Positions 8,890 to 21,104 are shown, counted from the stretch's first letter. The stretch is 64,000 nt of DNA from Allochromatium humboldtianum (GCF_013385175.1 NZ_JABZEO010000006.1:241112-305111); one strand, 5' to 3'. Numbers and translations are program-made. Notes: generated from the sequence alone by a model not told the origin.

Positions 8890-9501
8890 TTACAGCGTCC
8901 CCTTGGTCGAGGGCGTGATGCCGGCCATGCGCGGGTCCGGTTCGATGGCCATGCGCAACGCACGCCCGAACGCCTTGAAGATGGTCTCGGCCTGGTGATG
9001 GGAGTTGACGCCGCGCAGGTTGTCGATGTGCAGCGTCATCCCGGCATGGTTGACCAGCCCCTGGAAGAACTCCTGGAACAGATCGACATCGAAGGCCCCG
9101 ATCTGGGCGCGGGTGAAGGTGACGCCATAGGTCAGTCCCGGCCGCCCCGAGAGATCGATCACCACGCGCGACAGTGCCTCGTCCAGCGGCACATAGGCAT
9201 GACCATAGCGGCGGATGCCCTGCTTGTCGCCGAGTGCCTTGGCCAGTGCCTGACCGAGCGTGATGCCCAGATCCTCGACCGTGTGATGATCGTCGATGTG
9301 CCGGTCGCCGACCGCCTCGATGTCGAGGTCGATCAGACCGTGACGCGCGACCTGATCGAGCATGTGCTCCAGAAAGGGCACGCCGGTCTTGAAGGACGCC
9401 CGACCCTGACCGTCCAGGTCGAGACTGACGCGGATCTGGGTTTCGAGCGTGTTACGTTCGACTTGGGCGCAACGGGATTGAGCGGATATAGCCTGTGACA
9501 T
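8890..9501 (-). CDS. hisB: Imidazoleglycerol-phosphate dehydratase, monofunctional
   Basis: HisB dehydrates imidazole glycerol phosphate to imidazole acetol phosphate. The 203-residue protein has the dimanganese histidine motifs [25 protein letters not shown] (here [12 protein letters not shown]), [24 protein letters not shown] and [16 protein letters not shown]. It lacks the N-terminal phosphatase domain fused in E. coli. It is the first his gene of the run and follows a hairpin downstream of gatB, so a promoter may lie in 9502-9588. Confidence 0.97.
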   Translation of the reverse strand: MSQAISAQSRCAQVERNTLETQIRVSLDLDGQGRASFKTGVPFLEHMLDQVARHGLIDLDIEAVGDRHIDDHHTVEDLGITLGQALAKALGDKQGIRRYGHAYVPLDEALSRVVIDLSGRPGLTYGVTFTRAQIGAFDVDLFQEFFQGLVNHAGMTLHIDNLRGVNSHHQAETIFKAFGRALRMAIEPDPRMAGITPSTKGTL

Positions 9502-9588
9502 GATCGGGACTGTGGTCGTAGGCGACGCACCAGGACGGCGCGCGTCGAAAGCGGCATTAAACCACAGCCATACGCTAAAGCATAAATC

Positions 9589-9607
9589 GGGGCGCGTATC
9601 GCGCCCC
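9589..9607 (-). terminator. Hairpin between gatB and hisB, probable terminator
   Basis: GGGGCGCG at 9589-9596 pairs perfectly with CGCGCCCC at 9600-9607 around a three-base loop. On the minus strand the hairpin lies 16 bases after the gatB stop and is followed by GATTTATGC, a weak U-tract, so it could end gatB transcripts or partly attenuate them. Confidence 0.5.
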
Positions 9608-9622
9608 GCACGACCTGCGCTC

Positions 9623-11056
9623 TCAGGGCGCCAGCTTGCGCTTGAGGATCTCGTTGACCTGGGCCGGATTGGCCTTGCCGCCGCTCTGCTTCATCACTTG
9701 GCCGACGAAGAAGCCGAACACCTTGTCCTTGCCGGCGCGGTACTGCTCGACCTGCTCCGGGTTGGCGGCGACGATGGCCTCGATCATGGACTCGATGGCG
9801 CCGATGTCGGTGATCTGCTTGAGACCCTGGGCTTCGATCACGGCATCGGCCTCGCCGCCGCCGTTCCACATGCCTTCGAACACCTGCTTGGCCAGCTTGC
9901 CCGAGACCGTGCCGTCCTGGATGCGCGCGATCAGACCGGCCAGGGCACTCGCCGACACCGGACTGGCGCCGATCTCGCACTCGCTCTTGTTGAGCGCCGC
10001 CATCAGCTCGCCGCTCACCCAGTTGGCCGCCAGCTTCGGCTCGCCGCAGGCGCGGGCCACGGTCTCGTAGTAATCGGCCAGCTCACGGCTGGCGGTCAGC
10101 AGATTGGCGTCGTACTCCGACAGCCCGTACTCGGACTGGAAGCGCGCGCGCTTGGCGTCCGGGAGTTCCGGCAGATCGGCGGTCGCCTCGGTCAGAAAGG
10201 CGTCGTCGATCTCCAGCGGCAGCAGATCCGGATCGGGGAAGTAGCGATAGTCGTTGGCCTCCTCCTTGGTGCGCATCGAGCGCGTCTCGTCCTTGACGGC
10301 ATCGTACAGCCGCGTTTCCTGGACCACGGCGCCGCCGCCCTCGATCAGATCGATCTGACGCTCGACCTCGAAGGCGATGGCCTTCTCCAGGAAGCGGAAG
10401 GAATTGACGTTCTTGATCTCGGCGCGGGTGCCGAATTCTTTCTGGCCGACCGGACGTACCGAGACGTTGGCGTCCATGCGGAAGGAGCCTTCCTGCATGT
10501 TGCCGTCGCTGATGCCGATGTAGCGCACGATCTGGTGGATCTTCTTGGCATAGGCCACGGCCTCGGCCGGCGAGCGCAGATCCGGCTCGGAGACGATCTC
10601 CAGGAGCGGCGTGCCGGCGCGGTTGAGATCGATGCCGGTGAAGCCGTGGAAGTCCTCGTGCAGCGACTTGCCGGCGTCTTCTTCCAGGTGGGCGCGGGTG
10701 ACGCCGATGGTCTTGACCGTGCCGTCGTCGAGGACGATCTCGACCCGGCCCTTGCCGACCACCGGCAGCTCGTACTGGCTGATCTGGTAGCCCTTGGGCA
10801 GGTCGGGATAGAAGTAATTCTTGCGCGCGAACACCGAGCGCGGCGCGATCTCGGCGTCGATGGCCTTACCGAAGCGCACCGCGAGGCGCACCGCCTCGAC
10901 ATTGAGCACCGGCAGCACGCCCGGCAGCCCGAGGTCGATGGCGCAGGCCTGGGTGTTGGGTTCGGCGCCGAAGGCGGTCGGCGCGCCGGAGAAGATCTTG
11001 GACTGGGTCGCGAGCTGGGTGTGGATCTCGAGACCGATGACGGTTTCCCACTGCAT
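9623..11056 (-). CDS. gatB: Asp/Glu-tRNA amidotransferase subunit B
   Basis: GatB is the tRNA-binding kinase subunit of the GatCAB complex that converts Glu-tRNA-Gln or Asp-tRNA-Asn to the amidated form. The 477-residue protein begins [13 protein letters not shown] and contains [16 protein letters not shown], a catalytic-core zinc region, and the C-terminal YqeY-like domain ending with [16 protein letters not shown]. Length is normal. It is preceded by tldD rather than gatA; gatC and gatA are not in the window. Confidence 0.97.
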   Translation of the reverse strand: MQWETVIGLEIHTQLATQSKIFSGAPTAFGAEPNTQACAIDLGLPGVLPVLNVEAVRLAVRFGKAIDAEIAPRSVFARKNYFYPDLPKGYQISQYELPVVGKGRVEIVLDDGTVKTIGVTRAHLEEDAGKSLHEDFHGFTGIDLNRAGTPLLEIVSEPDLRSPAEAVAYAKKIHQIVRYIGISDGNMQEGSFRMDANVSVRPVGQKEFGTRAEIKNVNSFRFLEKAIAFEVERQIDLIEGGGAVVQETRLYDAVKDETRSMRTKEEANDYRYFPDPDLLPLEIDDAFLTEATADLPELPDAKRARFQSEYGLSEYDANLLTASRELADYYETVARACGEPKLAANWVSGELMAALNKSECEIGASPVSASALAGLIARIQDGTVSGKLAKQVFEGMWNGGGEADAVIEAQGLKQITDIGAIESMIEAIVAANPEQVEQYRAGKDKVFGFFVGQVMKQSGGKANPAQVNEILKRKLAP

Positions 11057-11176
11057 GGTCGGTCCTGTTCGATGGATGTCGATTCGATCCGCGATGTTAC
11101 AGGCGAGTCAGGATTACGGCCAGTTTTCGGCAGATCCGGGCCGCCCCCGGGGAGCGACCGGGCGAACGCGGGAAAT

Positions 11177-12619
11177 CTACTGACTGGTGCCGCCGACGGT
11201 GAGGCCGTCGATGCGCAGCGTGGGCTGACCGACGCCGACCGGGACGCTCTGGCCTTCCTTGCCGCAGGTGCCGACGCCTTCGTCGAGCTTGAGATCGTTG
11301 CCGATCAGGCTGACGCGGGTGAGTACGTCCGGGCCGTTGCCGATGAGGGTGGCGCCCTTGACCGGACGGGTGATCCGGCCCTTCTCGATCAGATAGGCTT
11401 CGCTGGCCGAGAACACGAACTTGCCCGAGGTGATGTCGACCTGACCGCCGCCGAAGTTGACGGCATAGAGCCCCTTGTCGACCGAGGCGATGATCTCCTC
11501 CGGATCGCGTTCGCCGGCGAGCATGTAGGTGTTGGTCATGCGCGGCATCGGCAGATGGGCATAGGACTCGCGCCGGCCGTTGCCGGTCGTTGCGGTGCCG
11601 GTGAGCCGGGCGTTGAGCTTGTCCTGCATGTAGCCGCGCAGGATGCCGTCCTCGATCAGCACGGTGTTCTGGGTCGGGGTGCCCTCGTCGTCGAGATTGA
11701 GCGAACCGCGCCGTCCGGGCAAGGTGCCGTCGTCGACCACGGTCACGCCCTTCGCGGCGACCCGTTGCCCGAGGCGCCCAGCAAAGGCCGAACTGCCCTT
11801 GCGGTTGAAGTCGCCCTCCAGACCATGACCGACGGCTTCGTGCAAGAGCACGCCCGGCCAGCCCGAACCGAGCACCACGGTCATGGTCCCGGCCGGGGCT
11901 TCGACAGCATCGAGATTGACCAGCGCCAGCCGCACCGCCTCGCGCGCGAAGGCCAGCGCCCGATCCTCGACCAGGAAATAGCCGAGATCGGCCCGTGCCC
12001 CGCCGCCGCTCGATCCCTGCTCGCGCCGCCCGTCCTGCTCGGCGATGACGCTGACGTTCAGCCGCACCAGCGGACGCACGTCGGCGGCCAGGGTGCCGTC
12101 GTCGGCCAGCACCAGTACCGTGTCCTGCACCGCGACCAGACTGGCGATGACCTCGCGCACGCGCGGATCGGCACGGCGCGCCTCGGCATCGACCCGTTGC
12201 AGCAGCGCGACCTTGTCGGCGTCCGGCAGGCTGTCGATGGGATTGAGCGGTTCGTACAAACGTTGGACGACGGGGCGCTGACCGATCCGCACCCGCCCGT
12301 CCTGTCCGCCACGCGCGATGGCGCGCGCCGCCGTGGCCGCCTCGATCAGGGCCGGGAGCTGCAATTCGTCTGAATAGGCGAAGCCGGTCTTCTCGCCGCT
12401 GACGGCGCGCAGTCCGGCCCCCTGCTCGATGCTGAAGTTGCCGTCCTTGAGGATGCCGTCCTCCAGCACCCAGGATTGCAGCCGGCTGTACTGGAAATAG
12501 ATGTCGGCCGCGTCCACCGCCGCACTGGTCAGATGTCCGAGCAGACGGTCGAGTGCGGACTCGTCCAGTCCGGCCGGAGCGAGGATGCTGTCACGGGCGA
12601 TGGCGATGGGATCAATCAT
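11177..12619 (-). CDS. tldD: Metalloprotease TldD
   Basis: TldD forms a zinc protease with TldE/PmbA that trims unfolded or modified peptides. The 480-residue protein has the zinc motif [11 protein letters not shown] at residues 260-270 (His260, Glu261, His264) and the downstream conserved glycine-rich C-terminal strands ([44 protein letters not shown]). The next gene in the run is the nitrilase, as in the mreBCD-rng-yhdP-tldD neighbourhood of many gammaproteobacteria. The partner tldE is not in the window. Confidence 0.97.
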   Translation of the reverse strand: MIDPIAIARDSILAPAGLDESALDRLLGHLTSAAVDAADIYFQYSRLQSWVLEDGILKDGNFSIEQGAGLRAVSGEKTGFAYSDELQLPALIEAATAARAIARGGQDGRVRIGQRPVVQRLYEPLNPIDSLPDADKVALLQRVDAEARRADPRVREVIASLVAVQDTVLVLADDGTLAADVRPLVRLNVSVIAEQDGRREQGSSGGGARADLGYFLVEDRALAFAREAVRLALVNLDAVEAPAGTMTVVLGSGWPGVLLHEAVGHGLEGDFNRKGSSAFAGRLGQRVAAKGVTVVDDGTLPGRRGSLNLDDEGTPTQNTVLIEDGILRGYMQDKLNARLTGTATTGNGRRESYAHLPMPRMTNTYMLAGERDPEEIIASVDKGLYAVNFGGGQVDITSGKFVFSASEAYLIEKGRITRPVKGATLIGNGPDVLTRVSLIGNDLKLDEGVGTCGKEGQSVPVGVGQPTLRIDGLTVGGTSQ

Positions 12620-12697
12620 GGGTTCGATATTGGGCGGACTCTTGAATCAGTAGCGAGAAAGTTGGCGGTCAGGCCGTTCACGGACAGACTTGCGGCC

Positions 12698-13528
12698 TCA
12701 GGCGTCGCATTTCAAACGCCGGTGATGGATGGTCGGGAAGCTGCGCCGCACCGACTCCAGGAATTCGCGATCGATCGAGGCGCAGACGAAGCCCGTCCCG
12801 CGCGGCGCCTGAGCCAGGATGGTCCCCCAGGGATCGACGATCAGGCTGTGTCCATGGGTCTCGCGACCGTTGACATGAAAACCGCCCTGAGCCGCCGCCA
12901 CCACATAGGCCAGATTCTCGATGGCGCGCGCACGCATCAGCGGCTCCCAGTGCGCCTTGCCGGTGACGGCGGTGAAGGCCGAGGGCACGGCCAGGATCTC
13001 GGCGTCCTCGTCGAGCAGCCGGCGAAAGAGTTCGGGAAAGCGCAGATCATAGCAGACGGCCAGTCCGAGTCGACCGAATGGCGTGTCGATCACGACCGGC
13101 TCGTTGCCGGGCTCGATGACCGCCGATTCGTGATAGCGCTCGTCGAGACCCGGCAGGTTGACGTCGAACAGATGGATCTTGTCGTAGCGGGCGACCCGCT
13201 CGCCACGGTCGTCGAAGACCAGACAGGCCGCGCGCACCCGGTCGGGCGTCTTGGCTTGCAGCGGGATGGTTCCGCCGACCACCCAGACGCCCAGTTGCCT
13301 GGACAGGCGCGACAGGAAGGCTTGCAGCGGCCCGTCGCCGTCGACCTCGCGGATCGCGAGCTGATCACGGTCCTCCTGGCCCATGAAAGCGAAATTCTCG
13401 GGCAGGACCACCAGCTCGGCCCCCTCCTCCACGCTCTCCCTGACCAGACGCTCCACCTCGAACAGGTTGGCGCCGACATTGGGGCCAGTCGCCATCTGGA
13501 TGGCCCCGATCTTATGTTTTTCTTTCAT
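12698..13528 (-). CDS. Carbon-nitrogen hydrolase of the Nit1/omega-amidase type
   Basis: A 276-residue nitrilase-superfamily hydrolase with the catalytic triad at Glu44 ([11 protein letters not shown]), Lys117 ([10 protein letters not shown]) and Cys159 ([14 protein letters not shown]). Bacterial members of this branch act as deaminated-glutathione amidases that remove a side product of transaminases. The ATG at 13528 gives the normal N-terminus; the longer frame upstream runs into the yhdP gap. It sits between tldD and yhdP, its common position in this group. Activity on deaminated glutathione is inferred from family, not from sequence alone. Confidence 0.88.
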   Translation of the reverse strand: MKEKHKIGAIQMATGPNVGANLFEVERLVRESVEEGAELVVLPENFAFMGQEDRDQLAIREVDGDGPLQAFLSRLSRQLGVWVVGGTIPLQAKTPDRVRAACLVFDDRGERVARYDKIHLFDVNLPGLDERYHESAVIEPGNEPVVIDTPFGRLGLAVCYDLRFPELFRRLLDEDAEILAVPSAFTAVTGKAHWEPLMRARAIENLAYVVAAAQGGFHVNGRETHGHSLIVDPWGTILAQAPRGTGFVCASIDREFLESVRRSFPTIHHRRLKCDA

Positions 13529-13674
13529 GATGTCTGAACTACTCAATCCCGCCCCGCCCCTGGCGCGGATGTCTCTACCTCGGTCGGCGACCGATCGCCG
13601 CCGTCCCACTCGAAAGCCGTTTCGTTCGATCGTTGCAACAATACTACCAGACCCGGTCGATCGGAAACCGGCAC

Positions 13675-16600
13675 TCAGGGGACATCGAGGAAATGGTTGA
13701 TCGGGCGCGGCGGTTTCCTGTCCTCGTTCGCCGGCTCGCGACGCTCGCCGAGACCGCTCAACGGCTCCCAGCCCAATCGCGTCCACTCCGGCTCGGTCCA
13801 GGGGCCCGTGACCCGATACTGATAGCGTCCGAGCCGGTCGAGGGTGTTGCCGGTCGCGCGATCGACCAGATAGACGGCGGCCCCCACCACAGGCCCGCCG
13901 GCCACGGCGCCGGCCAGGGCCACACTGGTGCCCAGATTGGGTTCGACCGTGACCAACTGGTCGAGCCGCTGACCGACGAGATCCGCCGCGCCGCCGACCA
14001 TGACGCGCCCGGCCGGTCCCTCGATCAGCACCTCATCGAAGCGCGCCTGCCCCTGCCCGATGGTGATGCGTCCGCCCAGACGTTCGAAGGCGAAGCCCTG
14101 GCCATAGAGGTCCGAGAAGTCGAGCGCCAGCCGCCGCCCGATGGAACCGACGTCGATGAAACCGAGCAGACGCCCGACGCCCGGCTCGGCTTCCAGAAAG
14201 CGTCCCGGATCGACGCCGATGTCGAGCACACCCTTGGCCCGCGCCCAGGCGAAGCGCGCCGGCCCGCCGGGCCAATGCAGCTGGACGCGCGCGCGCGCTT
14301 CCTTGGCCTCGATCGTCGTCGGTTCGTCGAGCAGCGTCAGGAGGCCGCGCAGATCCGGCGTCTCGGCCTTCAGGTCCAGACGACTGCGACCACCCTCTGG
14401 TCCCCGAACCCATTCGCCCGTGCCCTCGACGTTCAGGAGTCCGGGCCGGCTCAGACGCAGACGCGGCAGGCGCGTCCCCAGGGCATCGCGATGCAGGGAC
14501 AGATCGAGCGCGCCCAATTCGCGCTCGCCCCAGTCGAGCCGGGCAACGCGCAGATCGAGCGAGGGGAGCTCGGTGATCGGGTCGGGCGCACGATCGGGAC
14601 GCGGTGTCGGCGGCCCATCGGACTCGGGATGCGCCACGAATGCCTTGAGATCGAGCCGTTCCAGATCGAGATCCAGCCGCGTTTCGGTGTCCGTATCGGC
14701 TGGCCGGATCAGGCCGGCGACCTCGCGGGAATCGACGCTAAACCGCCAGCCGGATCTGTCCGGCGTCCCCCTGAGCTCGAAGGCGTTGAGCGTCCGTTCG
14801 CCGAGACTCAGACGGTCGATGTCGAACTCCAGGCCCGCCAGCGCGATACCGCCCTTGGCCGCCGCGTTCCGGCCAAGCTGGGTCGCCGTGGCCCAATCCT
14901 TCCAGGTGCTCAGATCCAGCGCGTCGATCCGGCCGACCAGATGGAGTCCGGAATCCTGGGTGCGCAGTGAGAGGTCAAGTGGCCGGTCCGCAAGTCTGGC
15001 GCCGACCTTGGAGGTTTGGATCCCGCGTTCGTCGAAGCGTACTGCGCCGCTCAGACCCGAGAGTCGGACGGCCGTCCCGCGCACGCCCAGCGTGGCCGGC
15101 TCCGGCCAGCTCAGGACACCCGACACGCCCAGCGCGCGCTGTTTCACGAATGGCAGATCGATGTCCAGCGCCAGTTGCGATCGGCCGCTGACCTGGAGGA
15201 TCTCGGCGAGTCCGCCCAGCTTTTCAGACAGCGGCGTCTCGGCCAGGGTGCGCCGACCGTCCTCGAAGGGACCGCGCGCCTCGCCGTGGATGCGCATCTG
15301 CTCGACCTGCGCGAGATCGGGCAGATCGACCCGGCCGGCGCGGAAATCGCTATCGAGGATGCGCCCGCGATCGACCCGGATCGTCAAGCCCTCGTCGAGA
15401 AAGCGCAGATGACCGGCGGCCGACGTGATGGCGGGCCATCCCGGTCGATAGTCCAGTCGCACATCCTCGAACTCCAGCTTCAGCTCGAAGCGGCCCTGAC
15501 GCTTGCGGAAGGGGTGATCGGCCAGAGCGCCGCGAAAGAGTGCGTCGCCCTGGGTGACGCGCCCGGAGACGATCGCCGCGTCGAGCCAATCGACCAGCGG
15601 CGGCTTCATGATCCCGACCGGCAGGTAGAGACGCACATTGGCGGCATTGGCGTCCTGGAAGCGTGCGCGCAGATCCAGGAAGGGTCGTCCGTCGGCGCCC
15701 GGCAGTTCCAGCGTGAAACGCGCCTGACCGCTGAGATCGGCGTTCTCCAGCGTCAGTCTGTGCGCCGCGAGGCGCCAGCCGCCGGACGTCCGGCGCGTCC
15801 AGTCGAGCCGGCCGCTCAACTGATCGAGTCGCAGCGGTCGATCGAAGAGCGGATTCAGGTCCAGATCCAGCCCCTCAGACCCGAGCCGCATCCAACCGCC
15901 GTCCTGATCGCCGGCGAACCGCAGATCCAGGCCGGCGAAACCAGGCATGCGGTCGCGGCGATCGAGACCCAGGCCGGACATATGGCCCGAGACCTGCCAG
16001 TGCGGCTCGTTCGAATCGGCATTCACTTCAGCCGGATCGAAGCGCAGCGCCAGATCGCGTGCACTCCCGCGCGGGTTGCGCTCCAGGAGTGCCTGCAGCG
16101 CCTCGGGCAGCGGCCGGGGGCTGGCTCGCAGGATAGCACTCAGATCGGCCAGATCCAGTTGGGATAGATGCCCGCCCAGCCCCAGCAGCCGTCCCTTCGG
16201 ACTCAGGCGCAGATCCAGATCCAGGCCCGAGAGCGCTGCACCGTCGAATCCGGCTTGCAGGCCGGCGATCCGGGCGCTCCAGCCGGACTCAAGCGAACGC
16301 ACGCGCGCCAACCCGCTCAAATGCCAGGCCGGCGGCGGCTCACGCGCGTCGTCATCCGACGCCTGTGTCTGCCCGGACATGGTGTCGGACGCCAGACGCA
16401 CGCCCCGCAGATCGGCCTGGATCAGCGCCTGTTCGAGCCGACCGGCCTGGAGGTCGAACCAGCTCTCGACGCCGGCGCGCTCTGTATCCAGCCGTCCGTG
16501 TTCCAGCAGCACAGCCGCCGCCGGCAGCAGGCCGAGATTGGCCACGTCCAGACGCAGATAGCCGCGCCCGCTCCAGAAACGCGGATCGGACGCCGGACCA

Positions 16601-17304
16601 TTCAGCCGCAGGGCCAGTTGGAGACAGGGTTCGCAGGACTCGCCCGTGCCGCTGGGCGCCTCATCGGTCGCCAGCACGAGCGGATCGGGCGGCACCGGCC
16701 GCGCACTGAGATCCAGCCAATGACGCTCGCCGGCGTTCTCCAGTCGCAGGCGTACATCGACCAGACGTAGTTGCTTGCCGCCGCGCGCCGGATCGACGAA
16801 CAGGATCTCGCTTTCGATCAGATCGAGCCGCCCCTGACTCAGGAAGCCTTCGAGCGCGCGCGGATCATCGCTCGCCAGTGCGTCCAGTCCATGCAAGCGC
16901 AGACGCCCATCCGCACCGCGCTCCAGAACCAGACGCGCCCCGACCAGCGTGACGCCCGAAATCCGGACCGAACGACTCAGCAGCGAGGCCAGGAGATCCA
17001 GATCCAGCTCGATCGCCCTCAGCGCCAGCGCCCGCGCCCGCGTGCCGGCGCCCGGACGATCGAGCGCGACGCCCTCCAGCCTCAGACGCGGATGCAGGCC
17101 GGACAGGCCGAGTCGCAACGTCCCGATCGACATCCGATACCCCAGACGCTCGGACAGCCTCCCGGCGATGGCGTCCCGGTACTCGCCGGTCAGCGGCGGC
17201 GCCAGACGCACGACCGAGACCAGCAGCGCCAGGAGCACCAGCCCCAAAAGCATGGAGGTCGTCAGCAAGGCCTTGAGGCGTCTGAGCAGGGACATGGGAG
17301 ACAT
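13675..17304 (-). CDS. yhdP: YhdP-family AsmA-like envelope protein
   Basis: A very long protein of about 1,209 residues with one N-terminal membrane helix (LLTTSMLLGLVLLALLVSVV) followed by a repetitive beta-rich body with AsmA-like and DUF3971 regions. YhdP is one of the AsmA-like proteins thought to form a periplasmic bridge that carries phospholipids to the outer membrane. The C-terminal AsmA_2 segment includes GRVMVGGAADLVGQRLDQLVTVEPNLG. Its place next to rng matches the conserved order. ATG at 17304 (MSPMSLLRR) or 17295 is the likely start; the open frame reaches 17391 but the extra residues look non-coding. Length fits the family. Confidence 0.9.
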   Translation of the reverse strand: MSPMSLLRRLKALLTTSMLLGLVLLALLVSVVRLAPPLTGEYRDAIAGRLSERLGYRMSIGTLRLGLSGLHPRLRLEGVALDRPGAGTRARALALRAIELDLDLLASLLSRSVRISGVTLVGARLVLERGADGRLRLHGLDALASDDPRALEGFLSQGRLDLIESEILFVDPARGGKQLRLVDVRLRLENAGERHWLDLSARPVPPDPLVLATDEAPSGTGESCEPCLQLALRLNGPASDPRFWSGRGYLRLDVANLGLLPAAAVLLEHGRLDTERAGVESWFDLQAGRLEQALIQADLRGVRLASDTMSGQTQASDDDAREPPPAWHLSGLARVRSLESGWSARIAGLQAGFDGAALSGLDLDLRLSPKGRLLGLGGHLSQLDLADLSAILRASPRPLPEALQALLERNPRGSARDLALRFDPAEVNADSNEPHWQVSGHMSGLGLDRRDRMPGFAGLDLRFAGDQDGGWMRLGSEGLDLDLNPLFDRPLRLDQLSGRLDWTRRTSGGWRLAAHRLTLENADLSGQARFTLELPGADGRPFLDLRARFQDANAANVRLYLPVGIMKPPLVDWLDAAIVSGRVTQGDALFRGALADHPFRKRQGRFELKLEFEDVRLDYRPGWPAITSAAGHLRFLDEGLTIRVDRGRILDSDFRAGRVDLPDLAQVEQMRIHGEARGPFEDGRRTLAETPLSEKLGGLAEILQVSGRSQLALDIDLPFVKQRALGVSGVLSWPEPATLGVRGTAVRLSGLSGAVRFDERGIQTSKVGARLADRPLDLSLRTQDSGLHLVGRIDALDLSTWKDWATATQLGRNAAAKGGIALAGLEFDIDRLSLGERTLNAFELRGTPDRSGWRFSVDSREVAGLIRPADTDTETRLDLDLERLDLKAFVAHPESDGPPTPRPDRAPDPITELPSLDLRVARLDWGERELGALDLSLHRDALGTRLPRLRLSRPGLLNVEGTGEWVRGPEGGRSRLDLKAETPDLRGLLTLLDEPTTIEAKEARARVQLHWPGGPARFAWARAKGVLDIGVDPGRFLEAEPGVGRLLGFIDVGSIGRRLALDFSDLYGQGFAFERLGGRITIGQGQARFDEVLIEGPAGRVMVGGAADLVGQRLDQLVTVEPNLGTSVALAGAVAGGPVVGAAVYLVDRATGNTLDRLGRYQYRVTGPWTEPEWTRLGWEPLSGLGERREPANEDRKPPRPINHFLDVP

Positions 17305-17397
17305 CAAGCCAATGGAGCCACCGGACCGCGATCGACTGGGATGTTCGATGTTCGTTCTCCGTGGAGCGGCACGTCTTGGCGCCGGCTCCATGAAGCC

Positions 17398-18852
<1,455 letters not shown>

Positions 18853-18965
18853 TCGGTACGTCCTTCAATAGCTGGATTCTGAGACATTGAAACCGCAACG
18901 GTACGAAGGACGCAAAGCGCGCTGTCCAGGGATTTTCGCCCGGTGGCTTCGGAACCGGATGTCCT

Positions 18966-19574
18966 TCAGATGGCGTCAGCGTTCGCGAGCAGGGCGATAC
19001 CGGCGCGATGCAGCAGACATCCGGTCTCATACAGCGGCAGTCCCATGACGCCCGAGTAGCTGCCCTGGAGATCGGCGACGAAGAGCGCGCCCAGCCCCTG
19101 GATGCCGTAGCCGCCGGCCTTGTCGCACGGCTCGCCGCTGGCCCAGTAGGCCCGTTGCTCGCGTTCGTCGATGACGCGAAAGCCGACCCGGCTCGTGCTC
19201 AGTTCGTACCAGACCTCACTGGCTCGGGCGAGCGCCACCCCGGTCAGCACCTGATGCGTCCGGCCCGACAGACGCGCCATCATGCGCAGGAAATCGGGTC
19301 GGTCGAGCGGTTTCCCCAGGATCTCGCCGTCGACGATCACGGCGGTGTCGGCGGCCAGCACCGGGCGCGGGTCTTGGGTCGGAACCGCCGACCGGCCGGT
19401 CCGCGCCTTCTCGATCGCGATCCGCCGCACATAGTCCTCGGGCGACTCGCCCGGACCTGGAGTCTCGTCCACGTCCGCCTCGACCTGAGCGAAGCGCACG
19501 CCGATCTGGTTCAGCAACTCGCCCCGGCGCGGCGAACGCGAGGCGAGATAGAGCTGGTGGCTGGTCTCAGTCAT
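18966..19574 (-). CDS. maf: Maf-like nucleoside triphosphate pyrophosphatase
   Basis: Maf enzymes hydrolyse noncanonical or pyrimidine nucleoside triphosphates to monophosphates and act as house-cleaning factors. The 202-residue protein has the signature ASRSPRRGELL near the N-terminus and VLAADTAVIVDGEILGKP with the catalytic Asp. The C-terminal GGYGIQGLGALFV loop matches the dTTP/UTP-acting YhdE branch. It lies 9 bases after rlmH and likely shares its transcript. Confidence 0.94.
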   Translation of the reverse strand: MTETSHQLYLASRSPRRGELLNQIGVRFAQVEADVDETPGPGESPEDYVRRIAIEKARTGRSAVPTQDPRPVLAADTAVIVDGEILGKPLDRPDFLRMMARLSGRTHQVLTGVALARASEVWYELSTSRVGFRVIDEREQRAYWASGEPCDKAGGYGIQGLGALFVADLQGSYSGVMGLPLYETGCLLHRAGIALLANADAI

Positions 19575-19582
19575 GGCTCAGG

Positions 19583-20056
19583 TCATCCGGCACGATGATA
19601 GGGATGCCCCTGGGTCAGGCTCCAGGCGCGATAGAGCTGCTCGGCGAGGATGACGCGCACCAGCGGATGCGGGAAGGTCAGGGCCGAGAGCGACCAGCGC
19701 TCACGCGCCCGCGCCAGACACTCGTCCGACAGCCCGTCGGCCCCGCCGACCACGAGCGCCCGATCGCGCCCATCGGCCAGCCAGTCGCGCAGATGGCCCG
19801 CCAGCGTCTCGGTGCTCCAGGAGCGCCCGCGCTCGTCGAGCACGATCACATCCGCGCCCTTGGGAATCGCCTTGAGGATGCGCCGCCCTTCTTCTTCGCG
19901 CGCCTGACGCACATTGGTGGTCTTGGCGCGATGCACCGGGTCGATCTCGACCAGATGCAGGGCGCACTCGGGCGGCAGCCGCTTGGCGTACTCGCGATAG
20001 CCGTCCTCGATCCAGCCCGGCATCCGCCGGCCGACACATATCAGATGAATCCGCAT
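19583..20056 (-). CDS. rlmH: 23S rRNA pseudouridine-1915 N3-methyltransferase
   Basis: RlmH methylates pseudouridine 1915 in helix 69 of 23S rRNA, using a SPOUT trefoil knot for SAM. The 157-residue protein starts MRIHLICVGRR and carries VVGGADGLSDECLARA (knot) and the C-terminal substrate motif AEQLYRAWSLTQGHPYHR. ATG at 20056 is the family start; the longer frame to 20089 has no support. Its usual neighbour rsfS is absent, and it is divergent from tatA. Confidence 0.95.
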   Translation of the reverse strand: MRIHLICVGRRMPGWIEDGYREYAKRLPPECALHLVEIDPVHRAKTTNVRQAREEEGRRILKAIPKGADVIVLDERGRSWSTETLAGHLRDWLADGRDRALVVGGADGLSDECLARARERWSLSALTFPHPLVRVILAEQLYRAWSLTQGHPYHRAG

Positions 20057-20307
20057 ACGACACTCGATTTCGATCACTCCCGACATCATCCCCCATCCCG
20101 GTGCCCGACGTAAACGCGCGCCGACCGAGGTCAGCGCGTGCCCCCGTGACCCAAGCGGGCGCTTTCAGCGTCAATCGGCTTGCGTTATGATCGCCGCTCC
20201 TGAATTTTCAAATCCCGTCTGCGTCGCGGTCTCGATCCACGCGCACGGACGGAACAGACAAGCACATCCCGAGGTCGGCTCGCGACCACGGGCAACGGAG
20301 AAACACG
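20057..20307. other. Divergent intergenic region between rlmH and tatA
   Basis: About 250 bases separate the two divergent genes and should hold both promoters. TTGCG-type boxes are present but no strong -35/-10 pair stands out. No ORF, repeat or hairpin with a T-run was recognised here. Confidence 0.4.
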
Positions 20308-20583
20308 ATGGGCGTCGGCGGCATCAGTATTTGGCAGCTCCTGATCATCCTGGTGATCGTGGTCTTGTTGTTCGGCACCAAGCGGCTGAAGAACATCGGC
20401 TCGGATCTCGGCGAGGCCATCCGCGGCTTCCGCAGTTCGATGTCGAATTCCGACAAGAGCGACGAGGACGACACCGGCGCGCGCGAGAATGGCGCCATCG
20501 GCCAGCCGAACGACGCGCGCCCGACGGACTCGACCGCCCAGACACGCCAGAGCGACACCACGGCCAATCGCGATCGCACCTGA
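20308..20583 (+). CDS. tatA: Twin-arginine translocase subunit TatA
   Basis: TatA oligomerises to form the pore-like element of the Tat pathway. The 91-residue protein has one N-terminal membrane helix ([18 protein letters not shown]), the conserved [10 protein letters not shown] hinge and an amphipathic helix, then an acidic, low-complexity tail. The Phe-Gly pair after the helix is the diagnostic feature. The ribosome site GGAGAAACACG precedes the ATG. tatB follows after 56 bases; tatC is elsewhere in the window. Confidence 0.95.
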   Translation: MGVGGISIWQLLIILVIVVLLFGTKRLKNIGSDLGEAIRGFRSSMSNSDKSDEDDTGARENGAIGQPNDARPTDSTAQTRQSDTTANRDRT

Positions 20584-20639
20584 TCGCCCGCCGATCCCCG
20601 CTCGCCAACCGGATGCTCGACCCTGCTGGACGGTGCTAG

Positions 20640-20969
20640 ATGTTCGATGTCGGCTTTCAAGAACTGATCCTGGTGGCCATCGTCGCCCTGGTCGTGATCG
20701 GCCCGGAGCGTCTGCCGCGCGCGGCGCGCGTGGCGGGCAAGTGGGTCGGGCACGCGCGGCGCACGCTCTCCAACGTCAAACACGAGATCGATCGTGAACT
20801 CAAGGCCGAGGAACTCAAGAAGATCCTCGACGAGCAGGCGCGACACAATCCGCTCGACACCATCCTGGAAGAGCCGGCGAAGACCACGCCCCGCCCCGCG
20901 ACCACGACCGAGCCGCAGACGACGGCGAGCGGCTCGTCTCCGTCGTCGAGCGGCCCGCTCGCCAAGTAA
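20640..20969 (+). CDS. tatB: Twin-arginine translocase subunit TatB
   Basis: TatB forms the substrate-receptor complex with TatC. The 109-residue protein begins MFDVGFQELILVAIVALVVIGPERLP, with the Glu in the membrane helix and the Gly-Pro hinge that separate TatB from TatA. The amphipathic helix (KWVGHARRTLSNVKHEIDREL) is followed by a Pro/Thr-rich tail. It is downstream of tatA on the same strand. Confidence 0.94.
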   Translation: MFDVGFQELILVAIVALVVIGPERLPRAARVAGKWVGHARRTLSNVKHEIDRELKAEELKKILDEQARHNPLDTILEEPAKTTPRPATTTEPQTTASGSSPSSSGPLAK

Positions 20970-21104
20970 CGGCGCGAAAACGAGCGAGAGGCTTCCGGTC
21001 AGGAAGCTCCGGCTTTGTGACCGTTGCCCTTGTGCCGGCCCGCCGGACACCGCATCTTGTCGGGGTCGAGCCACCCTCAACCCCAACGAGCCCAGACCCG
21101 ATCC

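Noticed and set aside
9500..12373. Very long plus-strand open frame of 957 codons
   Set aside because: It lies antisense to gatB and tldD, which have clear motifs; high-GC DNA gives such shadows.
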